64,000 nt of DNA from Gilvimarinus sp. DA14 (GCF_024204685.1 NZ_CP100350.1:1488001-1552000); one strand, 5' to 3'. Counted from the first letter of the stretch, positions 9,171-17,791 are shown. A program made the numbers and translations. The notes: generated by a model from the sequence alone, not told the origin.

Positions 9171-10655
9171 ATGCTTGATACTCTTCGCCAGAACTGGCTG
9201 AGCAATGTGCGTGGCGACCTGCTCTCGGGCACCGTGGTTGCACTCGCCCTAATCCCAGAGGCCATAGCCTTTTCCATTATCGCCGGAGTGGATCCAAAGG
9301 TCGGCCTCTACGCCTCCTTCTGTATCGCGTTCATCAGTGCCTTCGCAGGTGGCCGCCCGGCCATGATTTCCGCCGCCACCGGCGCCATGGCTTTGGTGAT
9401 GGTAGATTTGGTCAAAGACCACGGCTTGGAATATTTGCTCGCGGCAACGCTGCTAACCGGTGTACTGCAAATTATTGCGGGGGCGCTCAAGCTCGGTAAC
9501 TTGATGCGTTTTGTCTCACGCTCTGTGGTGACAGGGTTTGTAAACGCTCTGGCAATACTGATCTTTCTCGCGCAATTGCCCGAGATTACTGGCGCCAACT
9601 TTACCCTGCCGGTTTACGCGCTGCTGATTGCCGGTTTGGGAATTATCTACCTGCTACCCTATGTTACCCGCGCGATACCCTCACCCTTGGTGTGTATTGT
9701 CGCGCTCACCGCGGTTGCCATTTATTTCGGTATTGATGTGCGCACCGTGGGCGATATGGGGGAGCTGCCCGACAGCCTGCCGGTGTTTTTGATACCGGAT
9801 GTTCCGCTCAATTTAGAAACCTTAAAAATTATCTTTCCCTTCTCTCTTACCCTGGCGGTAGTGGGCTTGCTGGAATCGATGATGACCGCCACGATTGTCG
9901 ATGACCTGACCGACACCGAGAGCAATAAAAGCCGTGAGTGTGTGGGCCAGGGTCTGTCGAACATTGGCGCCGGCTTTCTCGGCGGCATGGCCGGTTGCGC
10001 CATGATTGGGCAGTCGGTTATCAACGTAAAATCCGGTGGCCGCACGCGGTTATCGACATTAGTCGCGGGCGTGTTTTTGCTGATACTGGTGGTCTTTTTA
10101 GGCGATTGGGTGGGCCGCATCCCCATGGCCGCTTTGGTGGCGGTGATGATTATGGTCTCTATCGGCACCTTTAGCTGGGCCTCAATTGCGGCGCTTAAAA
10201 CCAATCCCAAAAGCTCCTCGGTGGTCATGATTGCCACGGTTGCCGTAGTGGTTGCCACTCATAACCTCGCCTTGGGCGTGCTCTTGGGTGTACTGCTAAG
10301 CGCCCTATTCTTTGCTCATAAGGTGGGGCAAATTTTGTATGTGGGCTCTGAGCTAAGCGACGATCGCAGCCATCGCACTTACACGGTTGTGGGCCAGGTC
10401 TTTTTTACCTCGGCCGAACAGTTTATCGGCGGTTTTGACTTCAAAGAGGCGGTAGATCGTGTCACCATCGATTTATCCCGCGCGCACTTTTGGGACATTA
10501 CCGCCATCAGCTCACTGGACAAGGTGGTCATTAAATTGCGCCGCGAAGGGGCCGAGGTAGACTTAATTGGTCTCAATCAGGCCAGCGCCACCCTGGTGGA
10601 CAAATTTGCCGTACACAATAAGCCCGAAGAAGTTGAAAAGTTAATGGGGCATTAA
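9171..10655 (+). CDS. SulP-family anion transporter with STAS domain
   Basis: An inner-membrane anion transporter of the sulfate permease family; members carry sulfate, bicarbonate or other anions, often with sodium or protons. The 494-aa protein starts with the hallmark '[20 protein letters not shown]' and 'VGLYASF', has some 11-12 hydrophobic segments to about residue 390, and ends in a STAS domain (about 400-490, '[20 protein letters not shown]'). Arrangement with a downstream Usp gene recalls the BicA-like bicarbonate branch, but specificity is unproven. The ATG follows an AAAACG-GA-CGTTTT inverted repeat (9157-9170) that overlaps the weak ribosome-binding site. Confidence 0.92.
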   Translation: MLDTLRQNWLSNVRGDLLSGTVVALALIPEAIAFSIIAGVDPKVGLYASFCIAFISAFAGGRPAMISAATGAMALVMVDLVKDHGLEYLLAATLLTGVLQIIAGALKLGNLMRFVSRSVVTGFVNALAILIFLAQLPEITGANFTLPVYALLIAGLGIIYLLPYVTRAIPSPLVCIVALTAVAIYFGIDVRTVGDMGELPDSLPVFLIPDVPLNLETLKIIFPFSLTLAVVGLLESMMTATIVDDLTDTESNKSRECVGQGLSNIGAGFLGGMAGCAMIGQSVINVKSGGRTRLSTLVAGVFLLILVVFLGDWVGRIPMAALVAVMIMVSIGTFSWASIAALKTNPKSSSVVMIATVAVVVATHNLALGVLLGVLLSALFFAHKVGQILYVGSELSDDRSHRTYTVVGQVFFTSAEQFIGGFDFKEAVDRVTIDLSRAHFWDITAISSLDKVVIKLRREGAEVDLIGLNQASATLVDKFAVHNKPEEVEKLMGH

Positions 10656-10667
10656 AAGGACCATATT

Positions 10668-11522
10668 ATGGCTAGCAATGTAATCGCCTGTATCGACGAC
10701 TCCAATTACGCTCAAGCCGTTTGCGACGGTGCCGCTTGGGCCGCGCAAAAGCTGCAAGCGCCGCTGCACCTGTTGCACGTGCTGGATTATGTGCACGGCC
10801 TAGGAGAGCGCAACTTATCCGGCACCCTGGGCTTTGGCGCCCAAGAAACACTGCTGGAAGAGCTGGCCGAGCTGGACGAGAAACGCGGCAAGTTGGCCAT
10901 GGAGCAAGGCAAGCAAATGCTTGCCGCTGCCCTTGAGCGAGTAAACCAGGCGGGCATCAGTGAGGCGCAAACACGCCAACGCCACGGCGAACTAACCGAT
11001 ACACTGGTGGATCTGGCCGATGAAACCCGCCTATTGGTGGTGGGCAAGCGCGGCGCCGAAAGCGCCAGTGCCCATGGGCATATCGGCAGCCATATCGAGA
11101 AAATCATCCGCACCATGCACAAGCCCATTTTGATTGTGCAGCAGGGCTTTAGCGCCCCCAAACAACTGATGATTGCCTACGACGGCAGCCCCACCATTCG
11201 CAAAGGCATCGAGATGATTGCCGCGAGCCCCCTACTTAAGGACAGCGTGTGTCACTTGGTTATGGTGGGCAAAGACACAGCGGACAATCGCGAGTCGTTA
11301 GCCTGGGCTAAAAACCAGCTGCAACAGTCGGGGATTGAGGCGGCCGAACATATTATTGCCGGCGACCCGGACTCGGCACTCGAAGAATTCCAACGTGAAA
11401 ATGCTATCGATTTACTGGTGATGGGCGCCTACGGTCATTCACGCATTCGCCACTTTATTGTGGGTAGCACCACCACCGCCATGATTTGCCGCTGCAAAAC
11501 GTCAATGCTGGTGCTGCGTTAA
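10668..11522 (+). CDS. Tandem universal stress protein (two UspA domains)
   Basis: A cytoplasmic 284-aa protein made of two Usp folds, residues about 1-140 and 150-284. Domain 2 keeps the full ATP-binding pattern G-x2-G-x9-G(S/T) in 'MGAYGHSRIRHFIVGST'; domain 1 has the related 'VGKRGAESASAHGHIGS'. It may bind nucleotide and act as a stress or regulatory partner of the transporter. It starts 12 bp after the SulP gene with a good AAGGA site, so the two are one operon; SulP-Usp pairs are common in marine bacteria. Confidence 0.92.
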   Translation: MASNVIACIDDSNYAQAVCDGAAWAAQKLQAPLHLLHVLDYVHGLGERNLSGTLGFGAQETLLEELAELDEKRGKLAMEQGKQMLAAALERVNQAGISEAQTRQRHGELTDTLVDLADETRLLVVGKRGAESASAHGHIGSHIEKIIRTMHKPILIVQQGFSAPKQLMIAYDGSPTIRKGIEMIAASPLLKDSVCHLVMVGKDTADNRESLAWAKNQLQQSGIEAAEHIIAGDPDSALEEFQRENAIDLLVMGAYGHSRIRHFIVGSTTTAMICRCKTSMLVLR

Positions 11523-11534
11523 GGTGTTGCGTTA

Positions 11535-11909
11535 ATGCGAGTTCTGTTTATCGGCCAATACCTGCTGCTGTTAGCGCTGTACCTGGTAATGGGTACCGCC
11601 AAACAACCCCAGCAGGTCGTGGGCGATTACAATGATGTACTGATGCACTTTGCCGGTTACGCCGTGGCGGGTGTATCGGTCAGTATCGCTTTTGCCCGGC
11701 AGGCAATCTGGCTGAGGTTTTTTCAGCTGTTTTGTTTTTCTACCCTGGTAGAAATTATTCAGTACACACTGCCCTGGCGCAGTTTTGAGCTCAAGGATAT
11801 CGCTGCGAACTCGCTGGGCATTTTGGTGGGATTGGCGTGCTGGCAGGTGGTTTTATGGATCAGGACAAAAGCCCGCGTATCCACAGAGAACAACCGCGAA
11901 CGGTCATAG
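11535..11909 (+). CDS. VanZ-like small membrane protein
   Basis: A 124-aa integral membrane protein with about four hydrophobic segments and the VanZ-family pattern: 'DVLMHFAGYAVAG' in the middle, then 'TLVEIIQYTLPWRSFELKDI' and 'AANSLGILVG'. Family members range from teicoplanin-resistance VanZ to many uncharacterised proteins; the role here is unknown. It starts 12 bp after the Usp stop with AAGGTG upstream and is probably the third gene of the SulP operon. Confidence 0.8.
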   Translation: MRVLFIGQYLLLLALYLVMGTAKQPQQVVGDYNDVLMHFAGYAVAGVSVSIAFARQAIWLRFFQLFCFSTLVEIIQYTLPWRSFELKDIAANSLGILVGLACWQVVLWIRTKARVSTENNRERS

Positions 11910-11964
11910 ACCATCCGCAGTTATTCGCTTATCCCTATAGGGAATCTCTCAAGAAACCAAACGT

Positions 11965-12513
11965 TTACTTGGGCGACCATTCGAACTTTTTGAACGGCTC
12001 GTCAATGGGTGTCTCGGCCAAGTGGTTGACGTAGTTACTCATCACTTTTTGCGAAACCACCAAAATCACTTCCAGTACCTGACGCTTGGTAAAACCCGCA
12101 TCTAAAAAGGCACTGACTTTGGCGTCATCCACATTGCCTCGGTTGCGCACCACTTCCAGGGTGAACTCGCGCAGGGCTTCCAGCTTGGCGGGCAACTCGG
12201 TTTTATTACGCAAAGCTTCGGTAATAGATTCATCCACCTTCATTGAATGAGCGATGCCGGTATGTGCGGGCACACAATAGTGACATTCGTGCTCCACATT
12301 CACCGTTTGCCACACCACAGTTTTTTCCTCGTTGTCAAAGCTAGACTCCAGCACCAACCGGTGGAGTGCTTGGTAGCCTTCCAGCAGCCCCGGAGCCTCG
12401 GCCATCACCGCGTGCAAGTTGGGGATCATGCCGAAGCTTTTCTCCGATGCCTGCAATAGGCTTTTGGCTTCCTGCGGGGCAGAATCTTGAGTGTGTAAAG
12501 TAAAGTCAGTCAT
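11965..12513 (-). CDS. AhpD/carboxymuconolactone decarboxylase-like peroxidase
   Basis: A 182-aa alkylhydroperoxidase D-type protein. It carries the redox CxxCxxxH motif (Cys77, Cys80, His84 in 'ECHYCVPAHTGIA'), so a thiol peroxidase or disulfide reductase role is likely; the natural substrate is unknown. The start at 12513 has GGAG 6 nt upstream; the ATG at 12558 would add 15 residues and would lie inside the first TetR operator. It is divergent from the TetR gene and probably its main target. Confidence 0.88.
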   Translation of the reverse strand: MTDFTLHTQDSAPQEAKSLLQASEKSFGMIPNLHAVMAEAPGLLEGYQALHRLVLESSFDNEEKTVVWQTVNVEHECHYCVPAHTGIAHSMKVDESITEALRNKTELPAKLEALREFTLEVVRNRGNVDDAKVSAFLDAGFTKRQVLEVILVVSQKVMSNYVNHLAETPIDEPFKKFEWSPK

Positions 12514-12551
12514 ACCATCTCCTATCAATTTTCTGTGAATCTCAAAATATT

Positions 12552-12565
12552 TGAGCAATCATTCA
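12552..12565. promoter_or_regulatory. TetR operator copy 1
   Basis: TGAGCAATCATTCA, one of three 14-bp copies of the palindrome TGARYRATCRYTCA between the AhpD-like gene and its divergent TetR regulator. This copy is nearest the AhpD-like gene (39 bp upstream of its ATG). Confidence 0.65.
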
Positions 12566-12590
12566 ATTTCGAGTTAAGCCTACCTGTATC

Positions 12591-12604
12591 TGAGTGATCA
12601 TTCA
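12591..12604. promoter_or_regulatory. TetR operator copy 2
   Basis: TGAGTGATCATTCA, the most symmetrical of the three copies; centres of copies 1 and 2 are 39 bp apart. Confidence 0.65.
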
Positions 12605-12613
12605 AGATATAAT

Positions 12614-12627
12614 TGAGCAATCGTTCA
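12614..12627. promoter_or_regulatory. TetR operator copy 3
   Basis: TGAGCAATCGTTCA, 17 bp upstream of the TetR start codon and 23 bp (centre to centre) from copy 2. Its position between promoter and start suggests autorepression. Confidence 0.65.
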
Positions 12628-12643
12628 AATTATTGGAAATGTC

Positions 12644-13246
12644 ATGCCCAGAAGCGCGCAATACGACCGAGAAACAGCCTTACAAGCAGCGGTAGATCTT
12701 TTCTGGCGGCGGGGCTTTTACGCCACCAGCCTGAAAGATATTGAAAAAGCGCTGGATATGCGCCCTGGCAGCCTGTACGCCGCGTTTGGCAATAAACAAC
12801 AACTGTTTGATGCCGCTATCGATACCTACGCCGACCAAATGCGAGTTGACGTACAGCAGTTTATTCAGCGCGAAAACGGCGTTATCAACGGTGTAATGGC
12901 CTATTTACGCTGGCTTTTGCTCGGCGATGACCAATCTACTCTGGCAGAAGCTCCCGCCTGCCTAGTGGTGAAAACGCTGCTGGAATCCACCGACGACGCC
13001 GACCCGCTGCGCAGCAAAGCGCGTCACTTACTGCAGCAAGTGGAGCAGGGCTTTACGGCCGCTCTGGAGCAAGCTAAAAATGCCGGAGAACTAAAAGCGG
13101 ATGTGGACTGCGCGCGGCTAGCGCGGCTATTGCAAACTCAGCTAATGGGCGCCCGATCTTTCGCTCAAAGCTCACCCGATGTAACACAGCTGGACAGTTT
13201 GCTGGATGATATTGAAATGATTTTCACACCCTATCGCCGTGGATAA
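12644..13246 (+). CDS. TetR/AcrR-family transcriptional regulator
   Basis: A 200-aa one-component repressor. The N-terminal helix-turn-helix reads 'ALQAAVDLFWRRGFYATS' ... 'LKDIEKALDMRPGSLYAAFG' (about residues 11-50), typical of TetR proteins. The C-terminal half is the ligand-binding part, with a single cysteine cluster-free 'EAPACLVVKTLLEST'. It is divergent from the AhpD-like peroxidase, and three matching palindromes lie between them, so it very probably represses both itself and the peroxidase gene. The inducer is unknown; an electrophile or quinone is a reasonable guess for this pairing. Confidence 0.93.
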   Translation: MPRSAQYDRETALQAAVDLFWRRGFYATSLKDIEKALDMRPGSLYAAFGNKQQLFDAAIDTYADQMRVDVQQFIQRENGVINGVMAYLRWLLLGDDQSTLAEAPACLVVKTLLESTDDADPLRSKARHLLQQVEQGFTAALEQAKNAGELKADVDCARLARLLQTQLMGARSFAQSSPDVTQLDSLLDDIEMIFTPYRRG

Positions 13247-13300
13247 ACGATGGCTGCACCATTTATCCGCGGCGCCGCCGAAGCAAAAAACGGCGATAGG
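13230..13300. repeat. Nested inverted repeats between tetR and dbpA
   Basis: Two overlapping perfect or near-perfect stems: CCTATCGCCGT (13230-13240) with ACGGCGATAGG (13290-13300), 11 bp; and GCCGTGGATAAA (13236-13247) with TTTATCCGCGGC (13262-13273), 12 bp with one G-U pair. They share 13236-13240 and so exclude one another at that point. No U-tract follows on either strand. It covers the tetR stop codon and lies between convergent genes. Confidence 0.55.
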
Positions 13301-13327
13301 AAAGATAACTGACTGACTTAGCTGCCC

Positions 13328-14719
13328 TCAACTCACCACTCGCACCCGAAACTGCCGACCTTTCAACTTGCCGTTGCGAATTTTATCCAAAGCTTTTTTC
13401 ATCTGCGCACGCTTAACTGCAACGAACGATGAGTTATCGGCAATATTAATTTTACCCACGGCACCGCCATCGATACCCTTGTCTCCGGTCAGGCAACCCA
13501 GAATATCGCCGGGGCGGACTTTCTGTTTTTTTCCGCCGTCTATTTGCAGTGTCACCATCGCCGGTTGCGGCGCCTGGGCATTGGCCACGTCTATTTTAGG
13601 TAATGGGGTGTTGGATACCTCAAGCCCCTGCTCTTCTTCCAACAATAATAGTTTGTAGTGCTCTTTATCGCTGTGCAGATTACAGGCAATACCTTTCGCA
13701 CCCGCGCGCCCGGTACGCCCCACCCGATGCACGTGTACTTCGCTGTCACGAGCGAGCTGGTAGTTAATTACCATGTCCAAATTTTCGATGTCCAGACCGC
13801 GAGCGGCGACATCGGTAGCCACCAGCACCGTGGCACTTTTGTTGGCAAAGCGCACCAGGGTAATGTCGCGATCACGCTGCTCCAAGTCGCCATGCAATGC
13901 CAATGCACTGAACCCCTGAGCCGATAAAGCATCCGCTACTTGCTGGGTTTCACGCTTGGTATTGCAAAACACCACAGCGGATTCCGGCTGGTGCTGCAAG
14001 AGCAATAACTGTACGGCACGCAAACGCGACGACTCGTCCGTAACGGCATAAAAGCTCTGCTGAATGCTAGAGGTGTCGTGGCTGGACTCTACTTTCACCA
14101 ACAGCGGCTCGCGCATAACCCGCTTAGCAATCTGTTCAATTTTGGGCGGATAAGTCGCACTGAACAGCAGCGTTTGACGCTTCACCGGTGCCGCTGCAAT
14201 CACCGCATCCAGCGCTTCGGCAAAGCCCATTTCCAACATGCGATCCGCTTCGTCCAGCACCAACATCGATAGCTGACTTAAATCCAAATTGTTTTTGCGG
14301 ATGTGCTCTTCCACCCGCCCCGGCGTGCCCACCACAATGTGCGCGCCATGCTCCAGCGAATTGATTTGCGGGCCGAAAGGCATTCCGCCGCAAACCGTCA
14401 GCACTTTAATATTGTGAATCGCCCGCGCTAGGCGACGAATTTCTTTGGCCACCTGATCGGCTAACTCGCGCGTGGGGCAAAGCACCAGCGCCTGCACGCA
14501 GAAACGTTTGACCTCAAGGGCATTAAGTACTCCCAAGCCAAACGCAGCGGTTTTACCCGAGCCGGTTTTGCCCTGGCCAATCACATCACGCCCGGCAATA
14601 ATGGCCGGTAAACTCTCCGCCTGAATGGGCGTCATGGATGTATAGCCAAGGGATTTAAGATTTTGTTGCAATTCGGGTTGCAGGCTCAGGCGAGAAAACT
14701 GGGTTTGACTGTCAGACAC
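13328..14719 (-). CDS. dbpA: ATP-dependent RNA helicase DbpA
   Basis: A DEAD-box helicase that acts in 50S ribosome assembly. The 463-aa protein has the Q-motif region ('YTSMTPIQAESLPAI'), Walker A 'GKTGSGKTAA', 'VLDEADRML', 'FSATYP' and 'HRVGRTGRAG'. The C-terminal part from about residue 385 ('VTLQIDGGKKQKVRPGDILG' ... 'KGRQFRVRVV') is the DbpA RNA-binding domain that recognises hairpin 92 of 23S rRNA. That domain distinguishes it from RhlE, SrmB and others. It is a single-gene unit convergent with tetR. Confidence 0.95.
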   Translation of the reverse strand: MSDSQTQFSRLSLQPELQQNLKSLGYTSMTPIQAESLPAIIAGRDVIGQGKTGSGKTAAFGLGVLNALEVKRFCVQALVLCPTRELADQVAKEIRRLARAIHNIKVLTVCGGMPFGPQINSLEHGAHIVVGTPGRVEEHIRKNNLDLSQLSMLVLDEADRMLEMGFAEALDAVIAAAPVKRQTLLFSATYPPKIEQIAKRVMREPLLVKVESSHDTSSIQQSFYAVTDESSRLRAVQLLLLQHQPESAVVFCNTKRETQQVADALSAQGFSALALHGDLEQRDRDITLVRFANKSATVLVATDVAARGLDIENLDMVINYQLARDSEVHVHRVGRTGRAGAKGIACNLHSDKEHYKLLLLEEEQGLEVSNTPLPKIDVANAQAPQPAMVTLQIDGGKKQKVRPGDILGCLTGDKGIDGGAVGKINIADNSSFVAVKRAQMKKALDKIRNGKLKGRQFRVRVVS

Positions 14720-14846
14720 GGGGGAGGAGTTATCCTGTCATTGAGGGTTTGAGAAATTATACCTGTGTAAGCTTAAGGACGATATGTAAATAAACAGCGG
14801 ATGCCGGTGCATCCGCTTAGGCAAAGGCTAGCGAAAACCAACGGCT

Positions 14847-15665
14847 TTACTGTTGCTGCTGTTGCAGCATCTGAGCGATTCCTGTGCCGATACTTGCCGC
14901 ACCACCCAGGCTCCAGCCACCGTCTACCGGGATCACCGCACCGGTAATAAAGCTTGCCAAATCGGAGCTTAAAAATACGCAGCAGTCGGCAACATCCCGC
15001 GCCCGGCCCATGCGTTTTAACGGTACGGTCTGGACAATTTTGTTGCGCATATCCTCGCCCGGCGCCAGGCGATCCATGCCCTCGGTGCCCTCAATCGGCC
15101 CGGGGATCACCGAATTCACCCGCACCCCTTCGCCGCCCCACTCAATGCTCAAGGTGCGGGTAATCATGTCCACCCCAGCCTTGGCGGCGCATACATGTAC
15201 TTGCCCGGCCATCGCAAGCTGCGCTTGAGGCGCCGAAATATTAATTACCGAGGCCCCGGGCTTACGCAAATAAGGATAAATAGCGCTCATCACATGGAAG
15301 GTGCCCTTGAGGTCGATATCCACCACCGCACCAAAGCCATTGTCGGACAAGCCGCTGGCAAGTGCAGGAAAGTTGCCCGCCGCGCCGGAGACGACAATAT
15401 CCAGAGCGCCCCACCGGGCGTGCAACTGGCTGACAGCTTCGCGCATTTCATCGCCTTTGCGCACATCAACGCTAAAGCCACAGGCGTCCTGCGCTCCCAT
15501 TTCAGTCAAAGCCAGCACCGTGGTGTCGATTTTATCCTGCGAGCGACTGATCACACATACGCTGCAACCTAAGCCCGCAAAGCGCTCAGCAATACCGCGA
15601 CAGATACCACTGGTACCGCCCACTACCAACACCGTTTTACCGGCAAAGTCTCCATTTAATTTCAT
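14847..15665 (-). CDS. SDR-family oxidoreductase, 2,4-dienoyl-CoA reductase-like
   Basis: A 272-aa short-chain dehydrogenase. Sequence wording ('SGAAGNFPALASGLS', 'DIDLKGTFHV', 'VHVCAAKAGVDMITRTLSIE', 'VNSVIPGPIEGTEGMDRL') follows the peroxisomal 2,4-dienoyl-CoA reductase (DECR2) branch, which reduces dienoyl-CoAs in unsaturated fatty acid breakdown. The usual catalytic Tyr four residues before Lys is Val here, as the DECR2 branch also lacks Tyr. The dinucleotide loop 'VGGTSGICRGIA' has Cys in place of the last Gly of GxxxGxG. It ends in a run of Gln. Start overlaps the stop of the enoyl-CoA hydratase gene (ATGA), supporting a shared acyl-CoA pathway. Confidence 0.87.
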   Translation of the reverse strand: MKLNGDFAGKTVLVVGGTSGICRGIAERFAGLGCSVCVISRSQDKIDTTVLALTEMGAQDACGFSVDVRKGDEMREAVSQLHARWGALDIVVSGAAGNFPALASGLSDNGFGAVVDIDLKGTFHVMSAIYPYLRKPGASVINISAPQAQLAMAGQVHVCAAKAGVDMITRTLSIEWGGEGVRVNSVIPGPIEGTEGMDRLAPGEDMRNKIVQTVPLKRMGRARDVADCCVFLSSDLASFITGAVIPVDGGWSLGGAASIGTGIAQMLQQQQQ

Positions 15666-16429
15666 GCGTTACCCTTATTCATTAGTTGGCTGATAACCTG
15701 CTTCGCTTCATCGCCACGCAAACACTCGGCAAATACCGCGAGCTCGCGTTCAATCACTCTATCCGTGGGCCAAGCTTCTACCTCGCCAAGTAAGGCTTTG
15801 GTGCGGGCCACCGCCTGCGGCGGTAATTTGCCCAGCTCGGCACACACCCAGTCCACCTCTTCGGCAAGCCGCTCCAGCGGATAGACTCCATTGACCAAAC
15901 CCAAGCGCTCTGCCTCCAGAGCCTCAAGCTTATCGCCCAACAGTAAAAGCTCGCGAGCTTTAACATGCCCAATGCGCTTGGCCAGCAAGGTGCTGGCGCC
16001 AAACTCAGGGCACAATCCCAGACGGGTAAAAGGCAATTGAAAGTAAGAGTCTTCGCTGGCGTAGACCAAATCACAATGCAGCAGCAATGTGGTGCCGATA
16101 CCCACGGCCAGGCCATTGACTTCGGCCACCAGCGGCTGCGGCAATTCTCGCACCGCTCGCATAAACTGCACCGCTGGATGACTCTCGTTCAGCTCGCCGG
16201 CACTCAAAAAATCGGCCAGGTCATTACCCGCGGTGAAACTATCGCCACTGCCGCACAGCCGCACCACGCGCACATCGCCTTGGCCTGCGGCCCAGCGCAA
16301 TGCATCGGTCAGGCTCTGGTACATTGCCAAAGACAAGGCGTTTTTTTGCGCCTCACGGTTTAACGTTAGACGCAGCTGACCGCGAGAAAAGTCTGCGCCA
16401 ATTTGGGAACAAAGTGTTGGCAAGCTCAA
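15662..16429 (-). CDS. Enoyl-CoA hydratase/isomerase family protein
   Basis: A crotonase-fold protein of 255 aa expected to hydrate or isomerise an enoyl-CoA. Seen are 'LTLNREAQKNALSLAMYQSL', 'FTAGNDLADFL' (oxyanion-hole region), 'LVAEVNGLAVGIGTTLLLHC' and 'LPFTRLGLCPEFGAS'. I take the TTG at 16429 as start: AGGAGA lies 7 nt upstream and the family's N-terminus begins there. Starting at the ATG at 16480 would add a non-homologous arginine- and cysteine-rich leader. It is first in a two-gene operon with the dienoyl-CoA-reductase-like SDR. Confidence 0.87.
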   Translation of the reverse strand: MSLPTLCSQIGADFSRGQLRLTLNREAQKNALSLAMYQSLTDALRWAAGQGDVRVVRLCGSGDSFTAGNDLADFLSAGELNESHPAVQFMRAVRELPQPLVAEVNGLAVGIGTTLLLHCDLVYASEDSYFQLPFTRLGLCPEFGASTLLAKRIGHVKARELLLLGDKLEALEAERLGLVNGVYPLERLAEEVDWVCAELGKLPPQAVARTKALLGEVEAWPTDRVIERELAVFAECLRGDEAKQVISQLMNKGNA

Positions 16430-16530
16430 GGGATGTCTCCTGACAAGTTGATAAATGCAACAGCTACGGTTTCTGCCCAAGCAGTGTAGACACTTTTTTG
16501 TGACACTGTCTGCCCCTGTTAGCCCACGGG

Positions 16531-16560
16531 TTACGCCTGAGACAACAGATGTCTTATAAT
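16531..16560 (+). promoter_or_regulatory. Putative sigma-70 promoter of the DUF481 gene
   Basis: A perfect -10 TATAAT (16555-16560) is preceded after 18 bp by TTACGC (16531-16536), a 3/6 match to the -35 consensus. The likely start codon lies 80 bp downstream. Confidence 0.5.
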
Positions 16561-16640
16561 AATCGCTCCTTTGTCACGCCAATTCATCCTCTGTGACAGG
16601 CATCAAAAATTCTGGACACGTTTTTTCAAGGACTCTTACT

Positions 16641-17756
16641 GTGAAAAGCTTAATCCGCCGACCCTACTCGCTTCGGGCTTACTCGCTAACACTTGCCTGC
16701 GCGGCAATCCCCGCGACCATTTCCACAACCGTCGCCGCAGCTGAAGACATCGACGCGCCCACTGTCGCCACCGTCGAGATAGACGCGCCCTGGGACTGGG
16801 TTAAGCTCACCTCCGGTGAGTGGCTCAAGGGCGAAGTTACCGCTCTGGAGCAAGACTCGCTGGAGTTTGACAGTGACGAGCTGGGAGACCAGTCCATTGA
16901 CTGGGAATCGGTTGCGGCGATCCACACCCATAAGTCTGTGAATGTGCTGTTCACCAACCAGCAACTTTATACCGGCAAGCTCGAGACGGTGGACGGCAAG
17001 CTGTACATCGACGGCCAGGGGCCTTTTGAAATTCTCGATGTGATGCGCATCGCCAGCACCAGCAGGCGTGAAATCGACCGCTGGAGCGGTAAGGTCGGTG
17101 CCGGGGTTAACTACCGCACCGGTAATGTGGATCAGGAAGACTTCAATGCCAATGTCAGTCTATTGCGCCGCACCGCCCGCTCCAGTGTGCGCCTAAGCTA
17201 TATTGCCGATGTGTTTTACGATGAAGGCGAAGAGACCAGTAACGAGCACCGGGCCACGGGCAGCTGGTATATTCGTCGTTCCGAGCGCTGGTTCTGGCAG
17301 CCTGTGCAATTTGAATTTTACAGCGCGCCCCTGCAGAACATCTCCAGCCAGTGGACCGCGGGTATGGGTGCCGGTGTGTACTTAATTGATAATGACCAGA
17401 CCAGCTGGACCACATCGGCAGGCCCGGGTTATATGTACACCAAATACAAAGAAGTCCCCGAAGGGCAAGACGAAACGGTCGATTCCGGGGCTTTTTATCT
17501 CAACACCCAATACGATCAGGAGCTGACGGACTATATGGACGTAAGCGCCACCTACCAGCTGACGGCCACTAACAACGAGTCGGGCAAGTACAAACACCAT
17601 GGTGTGGTCAGCTTGTATATCGACCTGACCGACAAGCTTGATTTAAGCATGAGCGCCTACTGGGATCGAATTAAATACCCCCAGGCGGATGCCGACGGGG
17701 TTATTCCCGAACAAGATGACTTCCGCTATACCGTGGGTGTCAGCTACGAGTTTTAA
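16641..17756 (+). CDS. DUF481-family outer-membrane protein (YdiY-like)
   Basis: A 371-aa protein with an N-terminal signal peptide (cleavage near TVAAAED). A small beta domain of about 100 residues follows ('DWVKLTSGEWLKGEV', 'ESVAAIHTHKSVNV'), then the DUF481 barrel from about residue 130 ('GKVGAGVNYRTGNVDQEDF', 'GPGYMY'). It ends in 'YTVGVSYEF', a terminal Phe typical of outer-membrane barrels. I choose GTG at 16641 (AAGGA 8 nt upstream) rather than the GTG at 16593, which would put a long hydrophilic leader before the signal peptide. In E. coli the relative YdiY is acid-inducible; the function is otherwise unknown. Confidence 0.83.
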   Translation: MKSLIRRPYSLRAYSLTLACAAIPATISTTVAAAEDIDAPTVATVEIDAPWDWVKLTSGEWLKGEVTALEQDSLEFDSDELGDQSIDWESVAAIHTHKSVNVLFTNQQLYTGKLETVDGKLYIDGQGPFEILDVMRIASTSRREIDRWSGKVGAGVNYRTGNVDQEDFNANVSLLRRTARSSVRLSYIADVFYDEGEETSNEHRATGSWYIRRSERWFWQPVQFEFYSAPLQNISSQWTAGMGAGVYLIDNDQTSWTTSAGPGYMYTKYKEVPEGQDETVDSGAFYLNTQYDQELTDYMDVSATYQLTATNNESGKYKHHGVVSLYIDLTDKLDLSMSAYWDRIKYPQADADGVIPEQDDFRYTVGVSYEF

Positions 17757-17769
17757 CTCCCCTTTCTAC

Positions 17770-17791
17770 CCGGGGTCATCGCCGACCCCGG
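17770..17791 (+). terminator. GC-rich hairpin after the DUF481 gene
   Basis: CCGGGGTC (17770-17777) pairs perfectly with GACCCCGG (17784-17791) across a 6-nt loop, 14 nt past the stop codon. There is no U-tract, so it may be a pause or mRNA-stabilising hairpin instead of a terminator. Confidence 0.4.

Noticed and set aside
14078-14393. Small frames on both strands inside dbpA
   Set aside because: They are shadows of the dbpA coding sequence, which has all helicase motifs on the minus strand.
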